Source: an uncultured Bacteroides sp.
GTDB lineage: Bacteria; Bacteroidota; Bacteroidia; Bacteroidales; Bacteroidaceae
Length of the DNA: 60,081 bases
Assembly: GCA_949288585.1 (NCBI GenBank)
Contig: CASEKR010000021.1
Location: 1-60,081 of the forward strand
Direction of reading: 5' to 3'
The position numbers and the translations under genes were made by a program. Below are positions 18,410 to 28,191 of the stretch, piece by piece. The notes beneath the pieces are model-generated. The model did not search any database. It worked only from the letters and a program-made list of their open reading frames with translations, and was not told where the DNA came from. How positions within the stretch are numbered: position 1 is the stretch's first letter; each line of letters starts with the position of its first letter.

Positions 18410-18592
18410 ATAGGAATTTAGCGGGGCGAGGCCCCGCAGGAGAAGTTAAAGGAGTTAGAGAAGTTATCACTTCGCTTCGCTCCATTAGAAGTTAAAGCCA
18501 ATACCTTGTGTATGGCATACATACAAATCCCGCCTTGGCGGGCGATAACTTCTTCTAACTTCTTTAACTCCTCAAAAATAAATTATCATTTA
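18410..18592 (+). repeat. Structured leader repeat, copy A (upstream of HlyD)
   Basis: 183 bp between tolC and the HlyD gene. It contains the hairpin GCGGGGC-GAG-GCCCCGC (18421-18437), a left arm (18438-18468), a CCCGCC-TT-GGCGGG hairpin, and a right arm (18544-18572) that is nearly the reverse complement of the left. It ends with the A+T-rich AAAAATAAATTATCATTT, 10 nt before the ATG at 18603. Confidence 0.85.
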
Positions 18593-18602
18593 CCAACAAG
18601 AT

Positions 18603-19856
18603 ATGGACATACAACTGGAAAAGAAACCGTGGTACATCCGCTACCGCTATCACCTGCTGGCCGGAGCCGCCTTCCTGAGCCTGCTCGTCTATGTCATCGT
18701 CCTCTCCTTGGGACCGCGCCGCCTGCGCGTCTCGCTGGACGACATACAGATTTGCGAAGTGAAAAGAGACAAGTTCCTGGAATACGTCGATGTGGAAGGG
18801 CTCGTACAGCCCATTCTCACCATCCTCGTCAATGCCGAAGAGGGCGGCAGCGTGCGAAGCATCGTGGCCGAAGAAGGCAGCCTGCTCCGGCAGGGCGACA
18901 CCATCCTCGTGCTGGAAAATCCCGAACTGCTGCGCAGCATCGAAGACCAGCGCGACGAATGGGAGAAGCAACTCATCACCTACCGCGAGAAGGAAATAGA
19001 GATGGAGCAGCAGAGCATCACCCTGCAAAAGCAAGCCCTGCAAACGGAGTACGAGCTGGAGAAGCTGCGCAAGACGTTCCGCCTCGAACGGGAAGAATAT
19101 GCGATGGGCGTCAAGAGCAAAGCCCAACTGGAAGTGGCCGAGGCAGAATACCGCTTCAAGATAGAGACTGCCCGCTTAGAACGAGAGAGCCTGCGCCACG
19201 ACTCGACTGTCAACCTCATCCGGCACGACCTCCTGCGGGGCGACCGCGAACGCGAACATAAGAAGTATGAACGCGCCCGCCGCCGGTTGGACGGACTCGT
19301 CGTAAAGGCACCCGTCAGCGGACAGTTGAGCTTCGTCAAGGTAGTGCCCGGGCAACAAGTATCCGCTGCGGAGAACATTGCCGAGGTGAAGGTGCTAGAC
19401 GCATACAAAGTACACACCTCGCTGAGCGAATATTACATCGACCGCGTCACCACCGGCCTGCCAGCCACCATCACTTACCAGGGCCGCCGCTACCCCCTGC
19501 GCGTATCGAAAGTAGTGCCCGAAGTGAAGGAGCGCACCTTCGACGTAGACCTCGTATTCACCACCGACTCCCTGCCGGACAACCTACGCGTGGGCAAGAG
19601 CTTCCGCGTGCAGATAGAACTGGGACAGCCCGAAGAAGCCTTAGTCATCCGGCGCGGCGACTTCTACCAGTCCACCGCCGGGCAATGGATCTACAAGCTC
19701 AACGCCGACCGTACCTGCGCCCGCCGCGTCCCCCTCGGCATTGGGCGGCAGAATCCGCAACAATACGAAGTGACCGACGGTTTGCAGCCCGGCGATTGGG
19801 TCATTACCACGGGATATAGTAACTTTGGCGAGGCGGAGGAACTGGTGATTAAATAG
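18603..19856 (+). CDS. HlyD/MacA-family periplasmic adaptor (membrane fusion protein)
   Basis: Links inner-membrane ABC permeases to TolC. 417 aa with one N-terminal transmembrane helix (about residues 14-36). The first lipoyl/barrel half (EEGGSVRSIVAEEGSLLRQGD) is followed by a long coiled-coil hairpin (about residues 115-230, rich in Glu, Lys and Arg). The second lipoyl half is VKAPVSGQLSFVKVVPGQQV, then a beta-barrel and membrane-proximal domain. It is flanked by repeat copies A and B; its TAG stop is formed by the first bases of copy B. Confident family call. Confidence 0.92.
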   Translation: MDIQLEKKPWYIRYRYHLLAGAAFLSLLVYVIVLSLGPRRLRVSLDDIQICEVKRDKFLEYVDVEGLVQPILTILVNAEEGGSVRSIVAEEGSLLRQGDTILVLENPELLRSIEDQRDEWEKQLITYREKEIEMEQQSITLQKQALQTEYELEKLRKTFRLEREEYAMGVKSKAQLEVAEAEYRFKIETARLERESLRHDSTVNLIRHDLLRGDREREHKKYERARRRLDGLVVKAPVSGQLSFVKVVPGQQVSAAENIAEVKVLDAYKVHTSLSEYYIDRVTTGLPATITYQGRRYPLRVSKVVPEVKERTFDVDLVFTTDSLPDNLRVGKSFRVQIELGQPEEALVIRRGDFYQSTAGQWIYKLNADRTCARRVPLGIGRQNPQQYEVTDGLQPGDWVITTGYSNFGEAEELVIK

Positions 19857-20055
19857 GAATTTAGCGGGGCAAAGCCCCGCAGGAGAAGTTAAAGGAGTTA
19901 GAGAAGTTATCACTTCGCTTCGCTCCATTAGAAGTTAAAGCCAATACCTTGTGTATGGCATACATACAAATCATTGGCTTTAACTTCTGAGTCCGCCTTG
20001 GCGGGCGATAACTTCTTCTAACTTCTTTAACTCCTCAAAAATAAATTATCATTTA
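19852..20055 (+). repeat. Structured leader repeat, copy B (upstream of permease 1)
   Basis: 204 bp, nearly identical to copy A over its first ~120 bp. The first hairpin has loop AAA instead of GAG with an unchanged stem (19864-19880). An extra ATTGGCTTTAACTTCT block is the reverse complement of the upstream AGAAGTTAAAGCCAAT, making a further inverted repeat. It ends one base before the permease ATG at 20057. Confidence 0.85.
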
Positions 20056-20056
20056 T

Positions 20057-22465
20057 ATGAAAACCCTGAAATATGCGGCACGCCATTTGGCACGTGCCAA
20101 ATCTTACACTCTTATCAATGCCGTCGGCCTAGCCCTGAGCCTGGGCTGCTGCATCATGCTGGCCCGCTACCTGCATCGCGAGTACACGGTAGACACGCAT
20201 TGTGTGGACCGCGAGCGTATCGTTGTGCCACTACAAGATATTGACGGCAATGTACATCCCTCGATTCTGAATCCCGAATGGCTGACCTTGGATAGCACTT
20301 ACCTCGCCGACAGCCAGATACTGGAGCGATGCCGCCTCATCTTGCAACAGAACGACCTTGTGCAGCGGGGCGAGAGTCGCTACCAGGCTCATGTGCTGGC
20401 GGCAGACTCCAGCTTCTTCCATTTCTTCCGCTACCCGGTGCAGGTAGGCGAGGCGGTCTTACATGCCCCCACGGACGCCGTGCTGACCGAGGCGTGCGCC
20501 CACCGCTTCTTCGGCCACGAGAATCCCGTGGGGCAGGTGCTAAACTATAACGGCCAGGAAGTGACCGTACAGGGCGTGATAGGCGAGCCCGCCTGCAAGA
20601 CCACCTTACACTTCGATATGGTGGTGGCCTACAACCTAAGCGACCAATGGATCAGGATGCCGTGGGAACTACTACACGTACTTCCTTCCGTAGACCTGTC
20701 TGCCATCAACCGCCAAGCCAATGCCTACCGCCCCTTGCAAAATAGCAAAGATGATGTGTTCCAGCTTGGACGACAACTACGCTACCAATTCCTTACCTTG
20801 GAAGAATTCTATTTCGACCAGACCTCCGGCGACGAGGGCATCCGCCTGATGCGCAGCCAAGGCAACCTGCGCTATCTCCACCTGCTGACGGGCGTGGCCG
20901 TGCTCCTGCTATTGGTGGGGATGCTCAACTTCGTCAACATCTACATGGTGCTGCTGATGAAGCGCAGCAAGGAATACGGCATTAAGAAAGTCTTCGGCCT
21001 GCACCGTCTGCCCCTCTTCCTGCAAATCTATGCAGAAAACTTCCTGCTCTGCGCCGGAGCATTGCTGTTAGCCTGGACTTTGGTAGAGATGGGGCAACCC
21101 ATACTGAACCGGCAGGTAGGCGACACCATTAGTTACACGGCTTTCGACGCCTGGCTGTCCTTCGGCTTTCTCCTGTTCTTTCCCCTGCTGACGTCGCTCT
21201 ATCCTTACCTGCGCTACAACTATCGCCCTCCCCTGCTCTCGCTCCGCACCATCGGCACCACGCGCCAGTCGGTAACGGTACGCATGGGCTTCCTTTTCCT
21301 GCAATATTTGGTGACCCTCCTGTTGCTGGTGCTGTCCGTCTATTTTGTCCGCCAACTGTACTTATGGTTAGACACGCCTCCGGGCTTCCGCACGGAGGGC
21401 ATCGTACACGTCAACCTCAACCACGAAAGGCAAGACTACATGAACACCAGCGAAGAAGAGCACAGGGCGGAGTATGCCCGCCAACAAGAAGTGGCACAGC
21501 GGCTGGAAAGCTGCCCCTACGTGAACAAGACATTGCCGATAAATCATGGCGGCGTATTGTCCCAAGGTTTCCTTTCCACACTTATCAACGACCGCAACGA
21601 ACAGGTCAAAGCAACCACCTTTTTTGTTCAGCCCGGCTTCTTCGACCTCTACGACATCCCCGTGCTGGAGGGCCGCATAAACAATGAAGACGAAGGATAC
21701 CGAATGGTTCTCAACCGCCGGGCGATGGAAATGTTCGGCTACCAGCACCGTGAGGAAGCCTTCGTACGCAGCGAAACGGCCTTGTGGATTTTCGTCGCAG
21801 CGGACGGCAGGATAATGGAAGGAGGCACCCAACCGATGCCCGTCACTGCGGTGGTAGAAGACTATTGCAACGGCCATCTCTCGCTGGGAAGGCAACCCAT
21901 GGCGTTCATCGTGCAAGATGTCGTATCCGGCAACGAATGGGCGCTCTCCGTTGCCCCGGGTCGTGAGCGAGACTTAAAGGATTACCTGCTCCAGACAGTA
22001 CAAGAAATCTACCATTCCGACGAATACATCTACTCCCGCCTTTCCGACGAAGTGGCGGCCATCTATGCCAACGACCGCCGCGTGGCCTATGTTAGTTCGG
22101 CCTTCGCCCTGATAGCCATCATAGTCTCCTGCTTAGGACTGCTGGGCGTGTCGCTCTTCGACCTGCGCCAGCGTTACCGCGAGATTGCCATCCGCAAGGT
22201 GAACGGAGCCAGGCAAAGAGACCTCTACCGCCTGCTCTTCCGCAAGTATGCCGTGGTGCTGGGCGCGGCCTTTGTGGTGTCCGTACCCGTTGCCTGGTAC
22301 TTCGTACACCGATACACGGCGGACTATGTGGTGAAGACGCCGCTCCAATGGTGGATGTTCCTCGCGGCCTTAGGCGTGGTGGCCGCACTGTCATTAGGCA
22401 CGCTGTGGTGGCAAGTCCGCCGCGCAGCCTCCGCCAACCCGGTAGAATCGCTCAAGCGGGAATAA
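20057..22465 (+). CDS. FtsX/MacB-type ABC permease 1
   Basis: Inner-membrane subunit of the ABC export system, 802 aa. It begins MKTLKYAARHLARAKSYTLI with a first transmembrane helix (about residues 18-40), then a MacB-type periplasmic domain (FFGHENPVGQVLNYNGQEVT near 155-175). Three helices form a first FtsX-like block (about 275-400). A second periplasmic domain and a C-terminal FtsX block follow, with REIAIRKVNGARQRDLYRLL, and the protein ends NPVESLKRE. This duplicated MacB_PCD-FtsX layout is common in Bacteroidetes. It has lower similarity to permeases 2 and 3 at its N-terminus and its own repeat leader. Confidence 0.9.
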   Translation: MKTLKYAARHLARAKSYTLINAVGLALSLGCCIMLARYLHREYTVDTHCVDRERIVVPLQDIDGNVHPSILNPEWLTLDSTYLADSQILERCRLILQQNDLVQRGESRYQAHVLAADSSFFHFFRYPVQVGEAVLHAPTDAVLTEACAHRFFGHENPVGQVLNYNGQEVTVQGVIGEPACKTTLHFDMVVAYNLSDQWIRMPWELLHVLPSVDLSAINRQANAYRPLQNSKDDVFQLGRQLRYQFLTLEEFYFDQTSGDEGIRLMRSQGNLRYLHLLTGVAVLLLLVGMLNFVNIYMVLLMKRSKEYGIKKVFGLHRLPLFLQIYAENFLLCAGALLLAWTLVEMGQPILNRQVGDTISYTAFDAWLSFGFLLFFPLLTSLYPYLRYNYRPPLLSLRTIGTTRQSVTVRMGFLFLQYLVTLLLLVLSVYFVRQLYLWLDTPPGFRTEGIVHVNLNHERQDYMNTSEEEHRAEYARQQEVAQRLESCPYVNKTLPINHGGVLSQGFLSTLINDRNEQVKATTFFVQPGFFDLYDIPVLEGRINNEDEGYRMVLNRRAMEMFGYQHREEAFVRSETALWIFVAADGRIMEGGTQPMPVTAVVEDYCNGHLSLGRQPMAFIVQDVVSGNEWALSVAPGRERDLKDYLLQTVQEIYHSDEYIYSRLSDEVAAIYANDRRVAYVSSAFALIAIIVSCLGLLGVSLFDLRQRYREIAIRKVNGARQRDLYRLLFRKYAVVLGAAFVVSVPVAWYFVHRYTADYVVKTPLQWWMFLAALGVVAALSLGTLWWQVRRAASANPVESLKRE

Positions 22466-22501
22466 CAAAAACACGAACAAAAACGACTATATACATATAC
22501 T

Positions 22502-24946
22502 ATGCTACTACATTACTTGAAAGTCGCCATCCGGCAACTCCTGAAATACCAGGTGCAAAACCTGATAAGCATCGTAGGGCTGGGCGTGTGCCTGCTCTGC
22601 TTCAGCGTCTGCCTCTACGTGGGGCGGTTCATACTGACCACTGACCATTGCTTCGAGAATCGCAACCGCATTGCGGAAGTGCAACTGGAAAAAGAAGACG
22701 GCACGCCTTATGGCTACGCTCATATTCCCTTGGTTCACCAATTGGCCGGCCAACTCCCCGCAGGAGTAGAGGCCGTCGCCTTCGTAGACCTGTCGCTGCG
22801 CGATTATACCTTGAGCTTGGCCTCGGGCGAAGAGTTGCCTTTCCAAAAGTTGTTCACGTTGGAAGCCGACTCCAACTACCAGCGGGTGTTCGGCGCGGAA
22901 GTATTAGCCGGTTCATGGGAAACTGCGGCACACACGCCCAACGCTGTTGTCTTGACCGAACACTTTGCCAAGCGTCTGTTTCCCCATCCGTCTGAAGCCA
23001 TCGGCCAGCGGCTGTTGTTGACCAATGGAAAGGATTTCGGGCAAGACCAATGGAAAGAAGAGATGGGTAACGTGGCCTACACCGTGCAAGCCGTGGTAAA
23101 AGACCTGCCGGTCAACACCACACTAAGCCAGATGAATCCGGTAGACCTGCTGACATTAAACGACGTAGTAGGTGCCTTGCATGCCTGTCGGGAAGCATAT
23201 AACATACTAAGTGGCCAATTGTATGCCCTGCTCAGACCCGGCTTCACTCCACAGCAACTGGCCAGGGAGTTCCAGCGACAAAATCTGAAAATACCGTTCG
23301 GTCCCCAAGAGTGCCCGGTTACAGCCATACCCTTCGGCCAATTGTTCTGGCAAAACACTACCTTCGGAATCTTTGCCGCCATTGCCCTGACACTGGGGAC
23401 GCTCATCCTGCTGGTAGGATTGCTCAATTTCTTCAGCTTCGCCTGCGGCTCTTATCTCAACCGCCTGCGTGAATATGCCCTGCGCCGGGTATCGGGCAGC
23501 CGGGCACGACAATTGCTGGGGCTGCTCTTCACACAAGCCGTACTGACGGTGGTGTTGGCTTTCTTAGTGGCGGGCTGCCTCACGGAAGTATGGGTGCCCC
23601 GCCTGTACATTCCGCTCGGCGACTTCAAATTAGAGGTGGACAGCGGAGAACTGCTGGGCCAATGCGCCCAATACCTGGCAGGCATCCTGCTGCTTACCTT
23701 AGTAATATGTGCGGCTACGGTCGCCTATGCCTGCCGCATCCCCATCCAAACCGGCATCCGGGGGACAGGAAGCATACGTCGCGGCGGGAAGCACATCGTG
23801 CGCAACGCCTTGCTGGCCGTACAGTTCTTTGCCTGCTGGGTATTCGTGACCTTGGCCACCGCCCTCTACTTGCAAACAGAGACTATCACGTCGGCCTTGT
23901 TCAATACCTTGTCCCGCCAACAGAAAGAAGAGATACTGAGCATCCCCCTGCGATATTCCTTTATGAGCGCAGCCGACAAGCAGGCTCTCGTCGGTCGCAT
24001 GAAGCAACACGCCGGGGTAGAAGACTGCCTACTGGCCGAAAGGACTTACGGCAACGGCATGTGGATGACCAGCTTAGCAGTGGACGACGAGAAAGGAGAG
24101 CAACAACGGTTCGACGTCAATCTCATGAACGTCGCCCCCAACTTCTTCCCATTCATGAACTTGGATCTCCGACAGGGAAGAACAATGCGCGACAGCACCG
24201 AAATAGTGATAGATACCCGCTTAGCCCGGCACATCTCCCAACTGACAGGAAAAGAAGCCGGCAATGTCTTGCTACATCCGTGGAATGACCCGCCATTCAA
24301 CGTGTGCGGTGTAGTAGACCAGCTTACGACCAACGCCTATACACAGAAGGGAAGATGGGAAGAGACGAAAGGCCTCTACTACGAATACACGCGTTTCGAT
24401 GAAGACCTCGGTCATTGCTACCTGAAGTGCCGTCCCGGGCAGACCGACGCCGTACGCCGCCACGTGGTTGCCGTCCTGACGGAAGTCCTTCCGTCAAGCA
24501 TTCCAATAAAAGTCAACACCTTCCAGCAAGACTTGGAAGAGTCATGCCAAACAGAATCCAGCCTGCAGGGTCTCGTCCTGTTCTTTGCCATCGTATGCGT
24601 AGTAATTACCCTGCTGGGCGTCTATGCCGCTATCACGCTCGACACCGAGCGACGGCGCAAAGAGGTAGCCATCCGCAAGGTCAACGGCGCAGGCCGCCGG
24701 CAGATATTCCTGCTCTTCGCCCGGACATACGGCTGGCTGCTTGCGGGCACGGCAGCGGTGGCCTTCCCGCTTCTCTACATAGCCCTGCGGGAATCGCAAG
24801 GAAGCTATGTGGTATTCTTCAACTTCGGTCCCCTGTTCTGGCTCTGCATCTTCCTGTCCGTTGCGCTGGCCACGACGCTGACAGTGGTGTTCCGCATCAC
24901 GAAGATTGCGCGGCTGAACCCGGCAGAGGCGATAAAGACAGAATAA
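22502..24946 (+). CDS. FtsX/MacB-type ABC permease 2
   Basis: 814-aa paralogue of permease 1. It starts MLLHYLKVAIRQLLKYQVQN, almost identical to permease 3 in both protein and DNA around the start. MacB-type periplasmic and FtsX transmembrane blocks are duplicated. The C-terminal FtsX block contains RRKEVAIRKVNGAGRRQIFL and ends LNPAEAIKTE. It follows permease 1 by 36 bp without a repeat leader, so the three permeases probably form one translation cluster. Confidence 0.9.
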   Translation: MLLHYLKVAIRQLLKYQVQNLISIVGLGVCLLCFSVCLYVGRFILTTDHCFENRNRIAEVQLEKEDGTPYGYAHIPLVHQLAGQLPAGVEAVAFVDLSLRDYTLSLASGEELPFQKLFTLEADSNYQRVFGAEVLAGSWETAAHTPNAVVLTEHFAKRLFPHPSEAIGQRLLLTNGKDFGQDQWKEEMGNVAYTVQAVVKDLPVNTTLSQMNPVDLLTLNDVVGALHACREAYNILSGQLYALLRPGFTPQQLAREFQRQNLKIPFGPQECPVTAIPFGQLFWQNTTFGIFAAIALTLGTLILLVGLLNFFSFACGSYLNRLREYALRRVSGSRARQLLGLLFTQAVLTVVLAFLVAGCLTEVWVPRLYIPLGDFKLEVDSGELLGQCAQYLAGILLLTLVICAATVAYACRIPIQTGIRGTGSIRRGGKHIVRNALLAVQFFACWVFVTLATALYLQTETITSALFNTLSRQQKEEILSIPLRYSFMSAADKQALVGRMKQHAGVEDCLLAERTYGNGMWMTSLAVDDEKGEQQRFDVNLMNVAPNFFPFMNLDLRQGRTMRDSTEIVIDTRLARHISQLTGKEAGNVLLHPWNDPPFNVCGVVDQLTTNAYTQKGRWEETKGLYYEYTRFDEDLGHCYLKCRPGQTDAVRRHVVAVLTEVLPSSIPIKVNTFQQDLEESCQTESSLQGLVLFFAIVCVVITLLGVYAAITLDTERRRKEVAIRKVNGAGRRQIFLLFARTYGWLLAGTAAVAFPLLYIALRESQGSYVVFFNFGPLFWLCIFLSVALATTLTVVFRITKIARLNPAEAIKTE

Positions 24947-24974
24947 CAAACGCTTCAAAAACATATTAAACACT

Positions 24975-27266
24975 ATGTTATTACATTATTTGAAAGTCGC
25001 CGTCCGGCAAATGCTGAAATACAAATCCCATCAGTTAATATCCGCCCTGTGTTTAGCGGTGGGCATTATCTGTTTCAGTTATGTGTGGCTGTTTGTCGAC
25101 ATGATAAACGAAGTATTCGAACTGCCGAACTACGACCGGCGCGTCTCCTTGCACTTAATCCAAGAGAACAGACACTTCAGCGATTACTCACCCAACGAAA
25201 TCCTTCGCCTGCAAGACGAATTGAAACCGCTGGGCGTGGAGGGAGTGGCTGCCGGCACATACGCAACCGAGGGCGAAGTGGAATTTATCGACGACGAAGG
25301 GCGCGTAATGCCCTACATAGCGAGGTATAACCGAACCAACGCCTATAATTTTACTTATTACGGCATGAGTGTCCAAGGACTTAAAAGCGAACTAAGACCG
25401 TATGACGTGGTACTCTCCGCTTCCTTTGCCCGGAAAGTTTTCGGACAGAAGAACCCCGTGGGTTGCAAGCTACGCCTGGTCGGCGACGATAAAGAGAGCG
25501 AAGTGTTCCAAGTGGTCGGCGTGGCAGACGGCGATTATCTTGGGCACCAGCAGATCGACTGTTTCTTCTCCCTGATGTTGCGCCCTGACGAAATCTGTTC
25601 TGCCCAAGTAGGAGTTTTCCTGCCCGAACGAATGGACTACCCGACCTTCGCCCAACAGTTGCAGAAGATAGTATGGCAACGCAAGGAGGGCAGCGTCGCT
25701 CTTTCCTCGCGATTGATAGACACTGACCGGGGACAACTCTGGCTGACGGAGACGCTGGTGCTCGTCGTAGCCTCCCTGATCCTGCTGTCCGGCATGATCA
25801 ACTTTCTAAAGTTCATCTTTCAAATCTTCTTCATCCGGCAACGCGAACTGGTATTGCGCAAATGCATGGGTTCAGGCCTGCGGGGACTGTATGCCCTGTT
25901 GGCATCGGAAGTATTCCTGATGCTGACACTGTCCTTCCTCCTCTCACTGGCGCTGAGCGAGATCCTTCTTACGGCAATGGACGGTCGATGGCCCGCAGAC
26001 TTTCCGGTTCTGTCTATGGGCGATGCCTATCCTGTGCAGGGCGGAGTTTACTTCAGCACATTGGCCGCCGGGTTGCTGGCGGCGTGCTTCCCCATAGCGC
26101 GGCTAAGACGGGGCACGCTATACGGCTCCCTGCAAAGTGCACACCGCAAACACACGTTCCGCAACTGGATGATAGGGTTGCAACTGTTCATTTCCATGTT
26201 CTTCCTGGGCGGCATTCTACTCATTAACATGCTGTGGAACGAAACATTCTTCAGCGGCTACATGCCCCTGACACCCACCGAGCAACAACGGATAGCGGTG
26301 CTGCCGCTCAACAGACACTATATACGGAAGCACATCGACCCCGTCCTGAACGAAGTGCGTCGGATGCCCGAAGTAGAAGAACTGACATCCTTCGATTTCC
26401 CCGGCAGAGCATCCGGAGCTACCTTAATGAATTATAAATGCAAAGACGGCAATGTAAAAGCCGTGTACATGCAAAGCGGACATCCCGACTACTTCGCCTT
26501 CTTCCACATCCCGATGGAAGGCAAAGCAGTGGCGCCCGAAGCCGGGAATCAAATCTATGTGAGCCGCCGCTTCAAACAATTCCTGGACGAAGAAGGCAAC
26601 GAAGGAACCGTCCGTTTAGAAGATGTAGACTACCAGATAGCCGGCGTGTACGAAGCTCTGTTCGACGAGACGACGATAGACCGGGACTACTTTATCGGCT
26701 CGGTGTTCCTGCCGTCAGCCAACGTGAGATGCTATCTCATCCAGATCAACGAGCATATATCCGCCTCCGACTTCCTGAAGAAGCTGACAGCGGTATGCCG
26801 CCGGTTCGTCCCCGAGACGCTTCCCCTCGACATCCACCTGCTGACAGAGGACGATGTCTCAAAAGAAAACATCGCTCTGATGCGTTTGGGGATGAGCATC
26901 CTGGCCATCGTCAGCCTGTTATTGGTGGTGCTGAGCATCTACTCCTCCATCTCGCTCGACACTTTGGGGCGGCAGAAGGAGGTAGCCATCCGCAAGATAA
27001 ACGGGGCCAAACCTGCCGACATCTTTCTCTTGTTCGCGAAGGTATATCTGTATATCTTTGCGGCAGCCTACGTGCTGGCCTACGCCCTGGTATTCATCAT
27101 CGGCATCTACAACTTCGAGATCGATCCGCGCATCGAATGCGTGCGCAGTTGGCAATGGCCCGTCCAACTCCTCGTTCTGATGAGTGTCCTACTGGCAGTC
27201 GTGACGGGCTGGAAAATCTGGCAGGTGATGCGGCTGAACCCGGCAGAGGTGGTGAAGACGGAATAA
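24975..27266 (+). CDS. FtsX/MacB-type ABC permease 3
   Basis: 763-aa paralogue starting MLLHYLKVAVRQMLKYKSHQ. It has an N-terminal transmembrane helix, a periplasmic domain (FGQKNPVGCKLRL near 160), an FtsX block around 250-380, a second periplasmic domain, and a C-terminal FtsX block (KEVAIRKINGAKPADIFLLF) ending LNPAEVVKTE. It lies 28 bp after permease 2. Three large permeases share the single ATPase encoded downstream, so the real subunit combination is open. Confidence 0.9.
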   Translation: MLLHYLKVAVRQMLKYKSHQLISALCLAVGIICFSYVWLFVDMINEVFELPNYDRRVSLHLIQENRHFSDYSPNEILRLQDELKPLGVEGVAAGTYATEGEVEFIDDEGRVMPYIARYNRTNAYNFTYYGMSVQGLKSELRPYDVVLSASFARKVFGQKNPVGCKLRLVGDDKESEVFQVVGVADGDYLGHQQIDCFFSLMLRPDEICSAQVGVFLPERMDYPTFAQQLQKIVWQRKEGSVALSSRLIDTDRGQLWLTETLVLVVASLILLSGMINFLKFIFQIFFIRQRELVLRKCMGSGLRGLYALLASEVFLMLTLSFLLSLALSEILLTAMDGRWPADFPVLSMGDAYPVQGGVYFSTLAAGLLAACFPIARLRRGTLYGSLQSAHRKHTFRNWMIGLQLFISMFFLGGILLINMLWNETFFSGYMPLTPTEQQRIAVLPLNRHYIRKHIDPVLNEVRRMPEVEELTSFDFPGRASGATLMNYKCKDGNVKAVYMQSGHPDYFAFFHIPMEGKAVAPEAGNQIYVSRRFKQFLDEEGNEGTVRLEDVDYQIAGVYEALFDETTIDRDYFIGSVFLPSANVRCYLIQINEHISASDFLKKLTAVCRRFVPETLPLDIHLLTEDDVSKENIALMRLGMSILAIVSLLLVVLSIYSSISLDTLGRQKEVAIRKINGAKPADIFLLFAKVYLYIFAAAYVLAYALVFIIGIYNFEIDPRIECVRSWQWPVQLLVLMSVLLAVVTGWKIWQVMRLNPAEVVKTE

Positions 27267-27268
27267 GG

Positions 27269-27417
27269 AATAGGAATTTAGCGGGGCGAAGCCCCGCAGG
27301 AGAAGTTAAAGGAGTTAGAGAAGTTATCATTCCGCTACGCTCCATTAGAAGTTAAAGCCAATACTTTGATAACTTCTTCTAACTTCTTTAACTCCTCAAA
27401 AATAAATTATCATTTAA
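27269..27417 (+). repeat. Structured leader repeat, copy C (upstream of the ABC ATPase)
   Basis: 149 bp, shorter than A and B because the middle part between the two long arms is missing. It keeps the GCGGGGC-GAA-GCCCCGC hairpin (27281-27297), both long arms and the terminal A+T-rich leader. It ends 11 nt before the ATG at 27429. The third loop variant (GAA) with an intact stem suggests the hairpin is preserved. Confidence 0.85.
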
Positions 27418-27428
27418 ACCCAACAATT

Positions 27429-28094
27429 ATGATTAAGACAGTAAACCTACAAAAAATCTTCCGCACGGAAGAAGTACAGACGTTGGCCCTGACCAACGTG
27501 AACATCGAAGTCAGCGAAGGCGAGTTCGTGGCCATCATGGGCCCGTCCGGCTGCGGCAAGTCCACCCTGCTCAACATCCTGGGCCTGCTGGACAATCCCA
27601 CGGCGGGCGAGTATTACCTAAACGGCACCGAAGTGTCCCGCTACACCGAGGCCCAGCGCACCGACCTGCGCAAGGGCGTCATCGGCTTCGTCTTCCAAAG
27701 CTTCAATCTGATTGACGAACTAAACGTCTACGAGAACGTCGAATTGCCCCTGCTCTACATGGGCATCCCCTCCGCCGAACGCAAGAAGCGCGTGGAGGAA
27801 GCCTTGCAAAGGATGGGCATGATGCACCGCGTGAAGCACTTCCCGCAACAGCTCTCCGGCGGACAGCAGCAGCGTGCGGCCATCGCCCGTGCCGTGGTGG
27901 CAAACCCCAAACTCATCCTGGCGGACGAACCCACCGGCAACCTCGACTCGAAGAACGGCCGCGAGGTGATGGAACTGCTCAAGGAATTGCACCGCGACGG
28001 CACCACCATCGTCATGGTGACGCACTCGCAGCACGATGCCGACTATGCCGACCGCATCATCCACCTGTTTGACGGGCAGGTGGTCAAGGAGTGA
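27429..28094 (+). CDS. ABC transporter ATP-binding protein (LolD/MacB type)
   Basis: Cytoplasmic ATPase that drives the FtsX-type permeases. 221 aa from the ATG at 27429; a longer in-frame start lies inside repeat copy C and is rejected. Walker A GPSGCGKST, Q-loop in VFQSFNLIDEL, signature LSGGQQQR, Walker B LILADEPTGNLD and the switch histidine in VMVTHSQHDA are all present. It is the last gene of the operon, followed by a strong stem-loop before the convergent topA. Confidence 0.95.
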   Translation: MIKTVNLQKIFRTEEVQTLALTNVNIEVSEGEFVAIMGPSGCGKSTLLNILGLLDNPTAGEYYLNGTEVSRYTEAQRTDLRKGVIGFVFQSFNLIDELNVYENVELPLLYMGIPSAERKKRVEEALQRMGMMHRVKHFPQQLSGGQQQRAAIARAVVANPKLILADEPTGNLDSKNGREVMELLKELHRDGTTIVMVTHSQHDADYADRIIHLFDGQVVKE

Positions 28095-28118
28095 AACGCA
28101 TCTGTACTGCACAAGAAT

Positions 28119-28163
28119 AGCCGATTTTATCCAGTACAGCAAACAAACTGGATAAAATCGGCT
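28119..28163. terminator. Bidirectional stem-loop between the export operon and topA
   Basis: Perfect 17-bp arms (28119-28135 and 28147-28163; AGCCGATTTTATCCAGT and its complement) with an 11-nt loop. It sits between two convergent genes, so it can terminate both. The following T-tract is short. Confidence 0.75.
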
Positions 28164-28191
28164 GATTTTCTATCGTAATGAGGCGATGGAT

